A DNA stretch of 64,000 nt from Streptomyces sp. Tue6028 (GTDB taxonomy: Bacteria; Actinomycetota; Actinomycetes; Streptomycetales; Streptomycetaceae), in contig NZ_MLCE01000023.1 in assembly GCF_002300165.1 (NCBI RefSeq), forward strand, positions 248,001 through 312,000, read 5' to 3'. Below the pieces are notes generated by a model. It worked only from the letters and a program-made list of their open reading frames with translations, made no database searches and was not told where the DNA came from. The position numbers were made by a program, and so were the translations under genes. Position 1 is the first letter of the stretch. Each line of letters starts with the position of its first letter. This document shows, piece by piece, positions 25,155 through 33,733 of this stretch.

Positions 25155-25469
25155 CTACAGGAGACCGAGGAGTTCCTTGAGCGCGCTGACTCTGGCTGTG
25201 ATCTGTTCTCGAGTGGGCGGTCCGTCCAGCCCGGGACCGGGGAGTATGTCGGCCGGACAGCGCTTGCCCTCGACGAGACCGTGCTGAAAGAAGGCGCGAT
25301 CCCTTCGGAGGAATTCGATGACTGCGGCCTTGTCGCCTTTCTCCAGCAGCCCCCTCCAACGGCTCGGCGCACGGTAGGGATAGACGTCCACCGGGTCGGG
25401 GCGTTTTCCGCAGAGCGGACACTGGATCAACTGCACCGGCAAGCCGGGAAGAGCCACGTCATGCATCAT
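25155..25469 (-). CDS. Small hypothetical protein with a CPLC motif
   Basis: A 104-residue soluble protein not recognised. It has one CxxC pair (IQCPLCGKRPDPVDVYPY), a charged middle and a helical end (REQITARVSALKELLGLL). Only one CxxC is present, so a full zinc ribbon is unlikely unless it dimerises. The ribosome site GAAGGAGGTGG before a double ATG is one of the strongest in the window. It overlaps the end of the upstream membrane gene by eleven bases, so the two are co-translated. Confidence 0.72.
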   Translation of the reverse strand: MMHDVALPGLPVQLIQCPLCGKRPDPVDVYPYRAPSRWRGLLEKGDKAAVIEFLRRDRAFFQHGLVEGKRCPADILPGPGLDGPPTREQITARVSALKELLGLL

Positions 25470-26064
25470 GCTGGTCCACCTCCTTCAGCGACCGATGAGC
25501 TCTGATGGTCCTGTACCGCAGAAGCCAATGGCGCCAGCGCAGATAGGTGTTGAGTATCCAGGCCGTCTCCCCGACCGCGAACGCCGAGACAAATGCCGTT
25601 GCGAACCAGCGCCATACCGCAAGGTCGTTGTGGCCGCGGGGGACGAGGACGAACGCGACGCCGAAAGCGAGGAAGACGGTTCCCGCGTTGTATGCCATTC
25701 CCGCGTGTTCGAGCTTCTCCCTCCCCTTCTGGTAGTCCGTTGCCTGCTTCCCCACGGCGTCGGGGCTTGGTTGCCCCTGGGCGCTCCAGTTCTTGAGGTC
25801 CTCGTACGAATAGATCCATTGGCGTGCGTGATAGCCGAGTTGGATGCTCAACAGCAGCGCGATGACGGCCGCGACGAGGAGCAGCAACGCGGGTCCTGCG
25901 AAACGGATCTTTTCCGCGTCCGCGCAGACGACTCCGATCAGCGAGAGTGAACCGGCGGCGAGGAGCGGCGATGCGATGAAAAGCGCTGTCTCGGAAGCTC
26001 TCACCAGTCCCAGCGGTACTGGATAGGCGACTGGTTCGTAGTCAGAAGTCACTTCGGTATTCAT
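25459..26064 (-). CDS. Hypothetical four-helix membrane protein
   Basis: A 201-residue protein with two helix pairs (about residues 24-48 and 57-76, then 128-147 and 150-172). A cytoplasmic loop of about 50 residues between them contains the charged helix DYQKGREKLEHAGMAYN. Good ribosome site GGGAGGGGG before the ATG. Not recognised; the two-plus-two helix layout with a cytosolic loop resembles membrane effector or sensor modules, but no diagnostic motif is seen. Base composition is clearly lower in GC than the flanking core genes. Confidence 0.72.
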   Translation of the reverse strand: MNTEVTSDYEPVAYPVPLGLVRASETALFIASPLLAAGSLSLIGVVCADAEKIRFAGPALLLLVAAVIALLLSIQLGYHARQWIYSYEDLKNWSAQGQPSPDAVGKQATDYQKGREKLEHAGMAYNAGTVFLAFGVAFVLVPRGHNDLAVWRWFATAFVSAFAVGETAWILNTYLRWRHWLLRYRTIRAHRSLKEVDQHDA

Positions 26065-26164
26065 GGACCCCCTCCCGTACCACCGGCCCCCGCGAAGGTC
26101 CGGTCGCCGAATTGGCAGTGTGACAGAGACCTGTCATCCGGGAAATACGGCCGACCACGTAGAA

Positions 26165-26209
26165 GAAGGCCCCGTCTCCAGGCGTATGCCGGATGGAGAC
26201 GGGGCCTTC
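26165..26209 (-). terminator. Intrinsic terminator of the sdh operon
   Basis: A perfect 15-bp stem (GAAGGCCCCGTCTCC and its complement) with a 15-base loop lies just downstream of sdhB on the minus strand, followed by a CTTCTTCT stretch. It is the clearest terminator in the window. Confidence 0.88.
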
Positions 26210-26233
26210 GATTCAGTTGTGACGCAAGGGAAT

Positions 26234-26995
26234 TCAGAAGCGCCGAGTGATCAGCGCCCTCTTCACTTCCTGGATCGCCTTGGTGACCTCGATGCCGCGC
26301 GGGCAGGCGTCCGTGCAGTTGAACGTCGTGCGGCAACGCCACACGCCGTCCTTGTCGTTGAGGATCTCCAGGCGCTGCTCGCCCGCCTCGTCGCGCGAGT
26401 CGAAGATGAAGCGGTGGGCGTTCACGATGGCGGCCGGACCGAAGTACTGGCCGTCGTTCCAGAACACCGGGCACGAGGACGTGCACGCCGCGCACAGGAT
26501 GCACTTGGTCGTGTCGTCGAAGCGCTCGCGGTCCTCGGCGGTCTGGAAACGCTCACGCGTCGGCTCGTTCGTGTCCTTCGTGATGAGGAAGGGCATGACG
26601 TCGCGGTACGCCTGGAAGAACGGCTCCATGTCGACGACCAGGTCCTTGAGGACCGTCAGGCCCTTGATGGGCTCGACCGTGATCGGCTTCTCGGGGTTGA
26701 TGTCCTTGATCAGCGTCTTGCAGGCAAGGCGGTTCTTGCCGTTGATCCGCATGGCGTCCGAGCCGCAGATGCCGTGCGCGCAGGAGCGACGGAAGGTCAG
26801 CGTGCCGTCGACGTCCCACTTGATCTTGTGCAGACCGTCGAGGACGCGCTCCTTCGGGTCGATCTCCAGCTGGAAGTCTTCCCAGACCGCCTCCGCCGAG
26901 ATCTCCGGGTTGAAGCGGCGGATCCGGAAGGTGACGGTGATGTAGGGAGAGGCGGCGGACTCCGCCTCGACCTTGTCCAGAACAGGGGTAGCCAT
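26234..26995 (-). CDS. sdhB: Succinate dehydrogenase iron-sulfur subunit
   Basis: A 253-residue subunit of respiratory complex II that carries electrons from SdhA flavin to the quinone site. Cluster ligands are complete: 2Fe-2S in CAHGICGSD with a later Cys in RLACKT, 4Fe-4S in CILCAACTSSCP, and 3Fe-4S in CRTTFNCTDACP. Last gene of sdhCDAB; its ATG overlaps the sdhA stop (TGATG). A strong terminator follows. Confidence 0.97.
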   Translation of the reverse strand: MATPVLDKVEAESAASPYITVTFRIRRFNPEISAEAVWEDFQLEIDPKERVLDGLHKIKWDVDGTLTFRRSCAHGICGSDAMRINGKNRLACKTLIKDINPEKPITVEPIKGLTVLKDLVVDMEPFFQAYRDVMPFLITKDTNEPTRERFQTAEDRERFDDTTKCILCAACTSSCPVFWNDGQYFGPAAIVNAHRFIFDSRDEAGEQRLEILNDKDGVWRCRTTFNCTDACPRGIEVTKAIQEVKRALITRRF

Positions 26996-28749
26996 CAGTA
27001 CTTACGCTCCATCGGCTGGTAGCGGGTCTGGACGACCGGCTTGTAGTCGAGACGGATGGACTCGGTGCCGTCGTCGCCGACCTCGCGGTACGCCATGGTG
27101 TGGCGCATGAAGTTGACGTCGTCGCGGTTCGGGTAGTCCTCGCGGTAGTGACCGCCGCGGGACTCCTTGCGGGCGAGGGCGGACACGGCCATGACCTCGG
27201 CCAGGTCGAGCAGGTTGCCCAGCTCGATGGCCTCCAGCAGGTCGGTGTTGAACCGCCTGCCCTTGTCCTGGATCGAGACGTTCCTGTACCGCTCGCGCAG
27301 CTCGGCGATCTTCTCGACCGCCGTCTTGATCGTCTGCTCGGTGCGGAACACCATCACGTTGGCGTCCATGCACTCCTGGAGCTCCCGGCGGATCTCCGCG
27401 ACCCGCTCGGTGCCCGTGGAGGCACGCAGCTGCTCGACCTGCGCGACGACCTGCTCGGCCGGGTCCTCCGGCAGCTCGACGTAGTCGGCCTTCGCCGAGT
27501 ACTCGGCGGCGGCGATGCCGGCGCGGCGCCCGAACACGTTGATGTCCAGGAGCGAGTTGGTGCCGAGGCGGTTGGCGCCGTGCACGGAGACGCAGGCGAC
27601 CTCGCCGGCCGCGTACAGACCCGGGACGACGGTGGTGTTGTCCGACAGGACCTCACCCTCGACGTTAGTCGGGATGCCGCCCATCGCGTAGTGCGCGGTG
27701 GGCTGGATCGGGATCGGGTCCGTGTAGGGCTCGATGCCGAGGTAGGTGCGCGCGAACTCCGTGATGTCGGGCAGCTTGGCGTCCAGCTGCTCCGGCGGGA
27801 GGTGCGTGAGGTCGAGGTAGACGTGGTCGCCCTCGGGACCGCAGCCGCGGCCCTCGCGGATCTCCGTGTAGATGGAGCGGGAGACGACGTCACGGGACGC
27901 GAGGTCCTTCATGACCGGCGCGTACTTCTCCATGAAGCGCTCGCCGTCCTTGTTGCGGAGGATGCCGCCCTCACCGCGGGCGCCCTCCGTCAGCAGGATG
28001 CCCATGCGCCAGATGCCGGTCGGGTGGAACTGGAAGAACTCCATGTCCTCCAGCGGCAGCCCGCGGCGGTAGACGGCGGCCTGGCCGTCACCGGTCAGCG
28101 TGTGCGCGTTGGAGGTCACCTTGAAGAACTTGCCGGTGCCGCCGGACGCGTAGATCACGGCCTTCGCCTGGAAGATGTGGATCTCGCCGGTCGCGAGCTC
28201 GTAGGCGACGACGCCGGCCGAGTGCTTGACCCCGTCGATCTCGGTGATCAGCTGGTCGAGGACGTAGAACTCGTTGAAGAACTCCACGCCCTCCTTCACG
28301 CAGTTCTGGTACAGCGTCTGGAGGATCATGTGACCGGTGCGGTCGGCCGCGTAGCAGGAGCGGCGGACCGGGGCCTCGCCGTGGTTGCGGCTGTGGCCGC
28401 CGAAGCGGCGCTGGTCGATCGTCCCGTCGGGCGTCCGGTTGAACGGCAGGCCCATCTTCTCCAGGTCGAGGACCGAGTCGATGGCCTCCTTCGCCAGGAT
28501 CTCGGCGGCGTCCTGGTCGACCAGGTAGTCACCACCCTTGACCGTGTCGAAGGTGTGCCACTCCCAGTTGTCCTCCTCCACGTTGGCGAGCGCGGCGGCC
28601 ATGCCGCCCTGCGCGGCGCCCGTGTGGGAGCGGGTCGGGTAGAGCTTCGTCAGCACGGCGGTGCGGCTGCGCTTCGTCGCCTCGATGGCGGCGCGCATGC
28701 CGGCGCCACCGGCGCCGACGATGACGGTGTCGTACTTGTGGATCTTCAT
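26995..28749 (-). CDS. sdhA: Succinate dehydrogenase flavoprotein subunit
   Basis: A 584-residue catalytic subunit of complex II that oxidises succinate to fumarate. It starts MKIHKYDTVIVGAGGAGMRAA (FAD-binding GxGxxG). The FAD-attachment site is RSHTGAAQGG with the histidine. Active-site segments FQFHPTG, TEGARGEGG and HYAMGG are present, and the C-terminal REDYPNRDD region is intact. It is coupled to sdhB by a one-base overlap and lies 23 bp downstream of sdhD. No start-site doubt: upstream sequence belongs to the sdhD gap. Confidence 0.98.
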   Translation of the reverse strand: MKIHKYDTVIVGAGGAGMRAAIEATKRSRTAVLTKLYPTRSHTGAAQGGMAAALANVEEDNWEWHTFDTVKGGDYLVDQDAAEILAKEAIDSVLDLEKMGLPFNRTPDGTIDQRRFGGHSRNHGEAPVRRSCYAADRTGHMILQTLYQNCVKEGVEFFNEFYVLDQLITEIDGVKHSAGVVAYELATGEIHIFQAKAVIYASGGTGKFFKVTSNAHTLTGDGQAAVYRRGLPLEDMEFFQFHPTGIWRMGILLTEGARGEGGILRNKDGERFMEKYAPVMKDLASRDVVSRSIYTEIREGRGCGPEGDHVYLDLTHLPPEQLDAKLPDITEFARTYLGIEPYTDPIPIQPTAHYAMGGIPTNVEGEVLSDNTTVVPGLYAAGEVACVSVHGANRLGTNSLLDINVFGRRAGIAAAEYSAKADYVELPEDPAEQVVAQVEQLRASTGTERVAEIRRELQECMDANVMVFRTEQTIKTAVEKIAELRERYRNVSIQDKGRRFNTDLLEAIELGNLLDLAEVMAVSALARKESRGGHYREDYPNRDDVNFMRHTMAYREVGDDGTESIRLDYKPVVQTRYQPMERKY

Positions 28750-28772
28750 GAGTGGTTGCCTCAGCCCCGTGC

Positions 28773-29264
28773 CTAGCGGATGTTCGGGTCGAAGGTGAAG
28801 ATCACCAGCGTGCCCAGCAGGATCGTGAACACCGTGGCGGTGTACAGCAGGCCCTTCAGCCAAAGGCGCGTGTTGGCGCGCTCCGCGTAGTCGTTGATGA
28901 CGGTACGCAGGCCGTTGGCGCCGTGCAGCATGGCGAGCCACAGCATCGCGAGGTCCCAGACCTGCCACCACGGGTTGGCCCAGCGGCCGGCCACGAAGGC
29001 GAAGCCGACCTTGGAGACGCCGCCGTCGAGGACGAGCTGGATGAGCAGGTGGCCGATGACCAGGACGACCAGGACGATGCCGGACAGGCGCATGAACAGC
29101 CAGCCGTACATCTCGAAATTGCCGCGGGTCGACTTCGGGGTCTTCTTGGTGCGCTTGCGGGGGGCCTCGATGACCGGGGCAGGGTTGTCGACGCTGTACG
29201 CCGAGAACGCGCCCGCGCCCTCGACGGGGCCGATGCCGGAAGCGGCGGTGTCAGTAGTGGACAT
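28773..29264 (-). CDS. sdhD: Succinate dehydrogenase hydrophobic membrane anchor subunit
   Basis: A 163-residue membrane anchor of complex II with three helices and a Pro/Lys-rich N-terminal tail (APRKRTKKTPKS). The helix segment MLHGANGLRTVINDY contains the conserved His that ligates heme b in this family. It lies between sdhC (six bases upstream) and sdhA. The ATG at MSTTD is taken because it immediately follows the sdhC stop. Confidence 0.92.
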   Translation of the reverse strand: MSTTDTAASGIGPVEGAGAFSAYSVDNPAPVIEAPRKRTKKTPKSTRGNFEMYGWLFMRLSGIVLVVLVIGHLLIQLVLDGGVSKVGFAFVAGRWANPWWQVWDLAMLWLAMLHGANGLRTVINDYAERANTRLWLKGLLYTATVFTILLGTLVIFTFDPNIR

Positions 29265-29269
29265 CTGCG

Positions 29270-29650
29270 TCAGCTCCCGAAGACTTCGCGGAATGCGTGA
29301 CCGAGGACGGGGTAGAGCGCCCCGGCCATCAGCACGATCCAGATACCGACGACGGACCAGAGCATCTGCTTCTGGTAGCGCGGTCCCTTCGACCAGAAGT
29401 CGACGGCGATGACGCGCAGGCCGTTGAGCGCGTGGAAGAGGATGGCGGCGACGAGGCCGTACTCCAGCAGCGCGACGATCGGCGTCTTGTACGTGGACAC
29501 GACCTTGTCGTAGTCCTCGGGGGAGACACGGACGAGAGCGGTGTCCAGCACGTGTACGAACAGGAAGAAGAAGATGAGGACGCCGGTGACTCGGTGAGCC
29601 ACCCAGGACCACATTCCTTCCCGGCCGCGGTACAGCGTTCCAGCCGGCAC
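29270..29650 (-). CDS. sdhC: Succinate dehydrogenase cytochrome b556 subunit
   Basis: A 126-residue membrane anchor of complex II. Three helices are visible, with family motifs WSWVAHRVTGVLIFFF near the start and LFHALNGLRVIAVDF with the heme-ligand His. The GTG start has GGAGGG seven bases upstream, a much better site than any ATG. First gene of the sdhCDAB operon; the operon promoter probably lies in the 150 bases before it. Confidence 0.93.
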   Translation of the reverse strand: MPAGTLYRGREGMWSWVAHRVTGVLIFFFLFVHVLDTALVRVSPEDYDKVVSTYKTPIVALLEYGLVAAILFHALNGLRVIAVDFWSKGPRYQKQMLWSVVGIWIVLMAGALYPVLGHAFREVFGS

Positions 29651-29798
29651 GGAAGAACCCTCCGGGAGCGGGGATTGGGGCCGCGCCGGCTTCTGTGTCG
29701 GTCGGGCCCGGCCGGGTACGGTCCACCGGCCCCGGCCATCGTAGCGACGACTTGTCGGAACGCTTACAGCGGCCCCGCTGGTGTGATCAAACAGGCAA

Positions 29799-30383
29799 TC
29801 AAACAGGCACGTACGGGCTATCCGGGTGGCCCGAATCCTTCGATTCCGCCGTTTCCGGATGAGATCCCGACGAATCGTCGAACGTACGTACAAGCCGGGA
29901 GATGCGTCCCCGGGCGAGTCGCCTGAGCTCCTCGGCCGTCAGGACGCGCTCCTCCTCGGGCTCGTTCGCCAGGCGGGCCCGGATTCCGGCCAGCACCTGG
30001 TCGAGGGCCTCCTCCGGCCCGAAGCCGTCCAGGCAGATGACGAACACGTGACCGAATCGGCTCTCGTACGCGGCGTGCGCGGCGCTCAGTGCGGTGTGCG
30101 CGGCGGAGTACGCGCCGTCCGGGAGCAGGGTGAGCGACTCGCCGGCCAGCGCCTCGGCGAGGTCGGCGGGGGTCAGGTCGTACGCCGCCTCGTCGGCCGC
30201 GGCGAGCAGCGCGCCCAGGTCCGGGTAGGGCCGGTGGTCGGCCAGGCGCTGGGCCCAGCGCAGGCTGCCGCAGCAGGCGAGCAGGGCACGGGTGACCACG
30301 TCGGCGGGCGCGGCGTTGAACCGTGCGAGGCGGCCCGGGGACGGTGCCGCGCTCTTCTGCTCGGGGAGGGCGACCTGGCCGGG
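29799..30383 (-). pseudogene. OHCU-decarboxylase-like protein, N-terminus disrupted or noncanonical start
   Basis: Resembles 2-oxo-4-hydroxy-4-carboxy-5-ureidoimidazoline decarboxylase (uric acid breakdown). From the second conserved helix on it is intact: LACCGSLRWAQRLADHRPYPDLGALLAAADEA and HAAYESRFGHVFVICLDGFGPEEALDQVLAGIRARL. The conserved N-terminal segment LARFNAAP is encoded in frame just upstream, but no ATG, GTG or TTG lies in frame before it; the next in-frame codon upstream of the reading is a stop near 30460. A normal-looking Pro-rich N-terminus with GTG start runs in the neighbouring frame and could join by one indel near 30370. The HPxxG catalytic histidine of true decarboxylases is not seen, so the activity is doubtful even if the gene is expressed. 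The right boundary is approximate. Confidence 0.6.
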
Positions 30384-31047
30384 GAGGCGTGGGTGACGGT
30401 GCGACGGCAGCGTAGGTCCTCGGCGGTGGGAGAGAAGGTCCGGGCCGTGACGTCGTGGGCGTCACGCGTGTTTCGGCAGGGGAAGGAGTGAAAGTTGTGC
30501 CACTCACGCTATCGAGGTGTGCTGGAAGCTGTCCGATGGATGCCCGAATTTCACCCGCACGGGAGAGTTTCGGAATGTGCGGTGGACGGATGATGCGGGC
30601 TCTGGGCTTAGGTTCGCTGTGCAGTGGACCTCGGTGGCGAAGTGAGGGCAGCGTGATGCGGAACGTTCGCAGGGGTATGTGGGGAGCGCCCGGAGGGCCG
30701 GAGGTCTCCTCGATACCTCCGCGGCCGCCGCGCCACGCCCGGCGTGATCCGACGGCCCCACAGTTCGTCCGAACGGCGCAAGCCGCACCATGGACCGCCC
30801 CGCGAGGACACGCGGCACCAGGGATCGACCGTGCGCCCCGAGCGGCTTCGCGGCTCGCCCCGCGAGCGCACGCGGCACCAGGGATCGACCGTGCGCCCCG
30901 AGCGGCTTCGCGGCTCGCCCCGCGAGCGCACGCGGCACCCGGGATCGCCCTGCGAGGGCACGCGGCGCCTGCGCCCGGCGGCTCCCGGTGCGCGCCGGAC
31001 GCCGCCGGTCCCTGCCGAAGCGGGGGCGCGGGCACGGGAGGTGAGCT
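30384..31047. other. Gene-poor interval with repeats upstream of the hexosaminidase
   Basis: No convincing gene. A plus-strand reading from an ATG at 30656 (GAGGG upstream) runs 131 residues and ends in a GTGA overlap with the hexosaminidase start. Its third-position GC is weak and its sequence is low-complexity Ala/Pro/Arg, so I regard it as unlikely. The stretch between about 30485 and 30640 is lower in GC and is a plausible promoter zone for either side. A 60-bp repeat lies at its right end. Confidence 0.5.
30781..30960. repeat. Tandem repeat, 60-bp period, about three units
   Basis: The 60 bases at 30841-30900 recur at 30901-30960, identical over the first 39 bases with few changes after, and a partial earlier copy covers 30781-30840. 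The exact identity spans roughly 30810-30938 when read as a period. The unit contains CGCGCCCCG-like and GCGAGCGCACGCGGCACC segments. All three plus-strand frames stay open through it, so coding status cannot be told from openness. Confidence 0.9.
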
Positions 31048-32676
31048 GTGACCGGCCGCAGGCGGCGGGCGCCGGAGCGGCGGGCCCGGCGCACGGGCGC
31101 CGTCGTGGGCGGCGCGGCCGTGGTCGTGGCGGGCGCCGTCGCCGCGGCCTTCGCGTTCTGGCCCGGAGGCGACGGGGAGCCGACAGGGGCCGGGACGTCG
31201 ACGGCCGCCCGGTCGGGCACCTCGCCCGGCGCGCAGCCCTCGCCCACCCGGTCGTACCCCCTGTCGCAGGCGCCCCGGACCATTCCCGCCGTACGTGAGC
31301 ACACCCCGGCCCGGGGGCCCGGATGGCGTCCCGCCTCCGGGGCCCGCGTGGTGGTGCACGACGACGCACTCGCCGACGAGGGACGGCTGATCGCGGGAGA
31401 GCTGAAGCTGACGTACGCGGGGCGGACCGCGGCCAAGGACGGCGACGTGGAGCTCGGCCTCGACCACGGCAGCGCGGGCCCCGAGTCGTACACCCTGACC
31501 GTCAAGAACCGCCGGGTCACCATCACGGCCCCCGCCGAGGCTGGAGTCTTCTACGGCACGCGCACCCTCAAGCAGGAGGTGCACGGCGGCGGCACCGCGC
31601 CGGAGGGGGTCGTGAACGACCGGCCCGCGAAGGAACAGCGCGGGTTCATGCTCGACATCGCCCGCAAGCACTTCACGGCCGACTGGATCGAGGACCGGGT
31701 CCGTGAGCTGGGCGACCTGAAGTTCAATCAGCTCGGCCTGCACTTCTCGGACGACCAGGGCTTCCGCATCGAGTCGGACACGCACCCCGAGATCGTCTCG
31801 AAGGAGCACCTCAGCAAGGCGGAGGTCCGCAGGATCATCGACCTCGCGGCGAGCCGGCACATCAATGTCGTCCCCGAGATCGACTCGCCGGGCCACCTGG
31901 GCGCGGTCATCGCCGCGCACCCCGACCTCCAGCTGCGCAACGTGTCGGGTGTCGCCACGCGGGGCGCCGTCGACATCTCCGACCCCGCCGCGGCGAACCT
32001 GGTCGACGACCTGCTCAACGAGTACGCGGACCTCTTCCCCGGCCCGTACTGGCACCTCGGCGGCGACGAGTACCAGGCGCTGACGGTGTCGAACCCGGCG
32101 GCGTCCTTCCCGCAGCTGGCCTCCGCCGCCCGCACCAAGTACGGGCCCGGCGCGAGCGTCGCCGATCTGGCGACCGGCTGGCTCAACGACCGGGCCGCCG
32201 TCGTCCACGGCCACGACCGGACGGCACGGGCGTGGAACGACGGGTTCTTCCGCGGCGGCCAGGTCAAGGCGGACGCCGATCTCCAGGTGGCGTACTGGAC
32301 GGGCAAGGAGATCGGGGCCCGGCTGCCGGTCGAGTACCTGAGCGAAGGCCGCAAGGTCATCAACTACAACGACGAGTACCTCTACTACGTCCTCGGCGAG
32401 CCGCAGACCTTCGTGTACCCGACCGGGCAGCGCATCTACGAGCAGTGGACCCCGCTCGTCCTGCGCGGGTCGACGCCGGTGTCCGCGAAGTACGACTCCC
32501 AGATCCTCGGCGGGAGTTTCGCCGTCTGGTGCGACCGCTCGACCGCCCAGACGCAGGACCAGGTCGCCGCCGGCATCCGCATGCCGCTGCGCGCGACGGT
32601 CCAGAAGCTGTGGGACCCCCGGAAACCGGCGCTGTCCTGGGCCGACTTCAAGGCACTCGCGAACCGGCTGGGCTGA
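31048..32676 (+). CDS. Beta-N-acetylhexosaminidase, glycoside hydrolase family 20
   Basis: A 542-residue secreted or membrane-tethered hexosaminidase that removes terminal GlcNAc/GalNAc, for example from chitin fragments. An N-terminal signal anchor (residues 17-38) is followed by a Thr/Pro/Ser-rich linker, the GH20 N-terminal domain and the TIM barrel. Catalytic Asp340-Glu341 lie in WHLGGDEYQ; RGFMLDIARKHF and VVPEIDSPGH are other GH20 marks. The GTG start has GGGAGGTGAG three bases upstream. It probably acts in wall or chitin turnover. Confidence 0.93.
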   Translation: MTGRRRRAPERRARRTGAVVGGAAVVVAGAVAAAFAFWPGGDGEPTGAGTSTAARSGTSPGAQPSPTRSYPLSQAPRTIPAVREHTPARGPGWRPASGARVVVHDDALADEGRLIAGELKLTYAGRTAAKDGDVELGLDHGSAGPESYTLTVKNRRVTITAPAEAGVFYGTRTLKQEVHGGGTAPEGVVNDRPAKEQRGFMLDIARKHFTADWIEDRVRELGDLKFNQLGLHFSDDQGFRIESDTHPEIVSKEHLSKAEVRRIIDLAASRHINVVPEIDSPGHLGAVIAAHPDLQLRNVSGVATRGAVDISDPAAANLVDDLLNEYADLFPGPYWHLGGDEYQALTVSNPAASFPQLASAARTKYGPGASVADLATGWLNDRAAVVHGHDRTARAWNDGFFRGGQVKADADLQVAYWTGKEIGARLPVEYLSEGRKVINYNDEYLYYVLGEPQTFVYPTGQRIYEQWTPLVLRGSTPVSAKYDSQILGGSFAVWCDRSTAQTQDQVAAGIRMPLRATVQKLWDPRKPALSWADFKALANRLG

Positions 32677-32802
32677 GCACGGGCCCCCGACGGGGTGGAC
32701 GGCCGGGCACGGCGAACCGTATGTTCCGCATGCCGTGCGCGAGGTCCTGGGGAGGGACCCGCCCGGTCTCCGTCTTCTGAACCCGTGGGGGGTCCCTCAG
32801 CC

Positions 32803-33639
32803 ATGCTCTGCACGCATTGTCGGCACTTCGAAGCGACGGCCGGGGACGGCCTGTGCGACATCTGCATCGTCGCGACGGCCGCCCCCCAGCGGCCGGGCAG
32901 CGCACGGCGGTTCGCCGGCTCACAGCGGTCGGGCAGCTCGCAGCCGCCGGCCGCGCACCTGCGCTCGCCCGTCGGTCTCGCCCAGGCCACGGTCGTCATG
33001 CTCGTCGTGTCGGCCGCCGCAGGACTCTTCACCCTCTACTCGGTCTTCTCGGCGTACGGGCTCGTCAGCGACATCGCCGCCGGGGCGTTCACGGCGGTGG
33101 ACCAGGACGACGTGGACCGGGCGGACCGGCTCCTCGTCGTCTCGGGCGGGCTCCAGTTCGTGCTGGAGCTCGCCACCGCCGTCGTGTTCGTCTGCTGGTT
33201 CCACCGGGTGCGGGTCAACGCGGAGGTGTTCGGTCCGCAGGAGCACCGGATGAGGCGCGGCTGGGCCGTCTGGGGCTGGTTCGTTCCCGTGGTGAACCTG
33301 TGGTTCCCGCGCCGTGTCGCCGCCGACGTCTGGGACGCGAGCGCACCGCTGCCGACACTGTCCCTGGCGGACGGGACGCGGATGCCCTCGTCGTCGCACC
33401 TCCTCCTCAACTCCTGGTGGCTCACGTGGGTGGCCGCCGCGCTCACCGACCGGCTGTCCAGCCGGTCCGTACGCAGCGCCGACACGCCCGCCGAACTGCG
33501 CGAGGCGATGGGCATGCTGGGAGTCGCCGAAGTTCTGTGGGTGGTGGCCGCCGTCCTCGCGGTGCTCTTCGTGCGGCGTCTGACCCGTATGCAGGACGAC
33601 AAGGCCCGGCGCGGTCCGCTCGTCGCCGCGGCGGCCTGA
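32803..33639 (+). CDS. DUF4328 domain membrane protein with N-terminal zinc-ribbon-like motif
   Basis: A 278-residue protein. Two CxxC pairs near the N-terminus (CTHCRHF and CDICIV) suggest a small zinc ribbon in the cytoplasm. About five membrane helices follow, including the Trp-rich GWAVWGWFVPVVNLWFPRR segment typical of DUF4328 proteins. The function is unknown. The ATG starts right at the zinc ribbon, with a GGGGGG stretch eleven bases upstream. Confidence 0.82.
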   Translation: MLCTHCRHFEATAGDGLCDICIVATAAPQRPGSARRFAGSQRSGSSQPPAAHLRSPVGLAQATVVMLVVSAAAGLFTLYSVFSAYGLVSDIAAGAFTAVDQDDVDRADRLLVVSGGLQFVLELATAVVFVCWFHRVRVNAEVFGPQEHRMRRGWAVWGWFVPVVNLWFPRRVAADVWDASAPLPTLSLADGTRMPSSSHLLLNSWWLTWVAAALTDRLSSRSVRSADTPAELREAMGMLGVAEVLWVVAAVLAVLFVRRLTRMQDDKARRGPLVAAAA

Positions 33640-33733
33640 CCCGCACCGAATCATCCCTTTCCGTAGCCAACTGCCCATCCCCTGTGGTGTATTCGGCCCG
33701 AGTCGCCGAACCGAGACACCGGGGGGAACCGGC

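Noticed and set aside
30781..30960. Tandem repeat considered as a CRISPR array
   Set aside because: The repeats are directly abutting 60-bp units without unique spacers, and no cas genes are in the window.
30656..31051. A 131-residue plus-strand gene through the 60-bp repeats
   Set aside because: Despite a fair ribosome site and a GTGA overlap with the next gene, third-position GC is weak and the protein is low-complexity. Kept only as a possibility.
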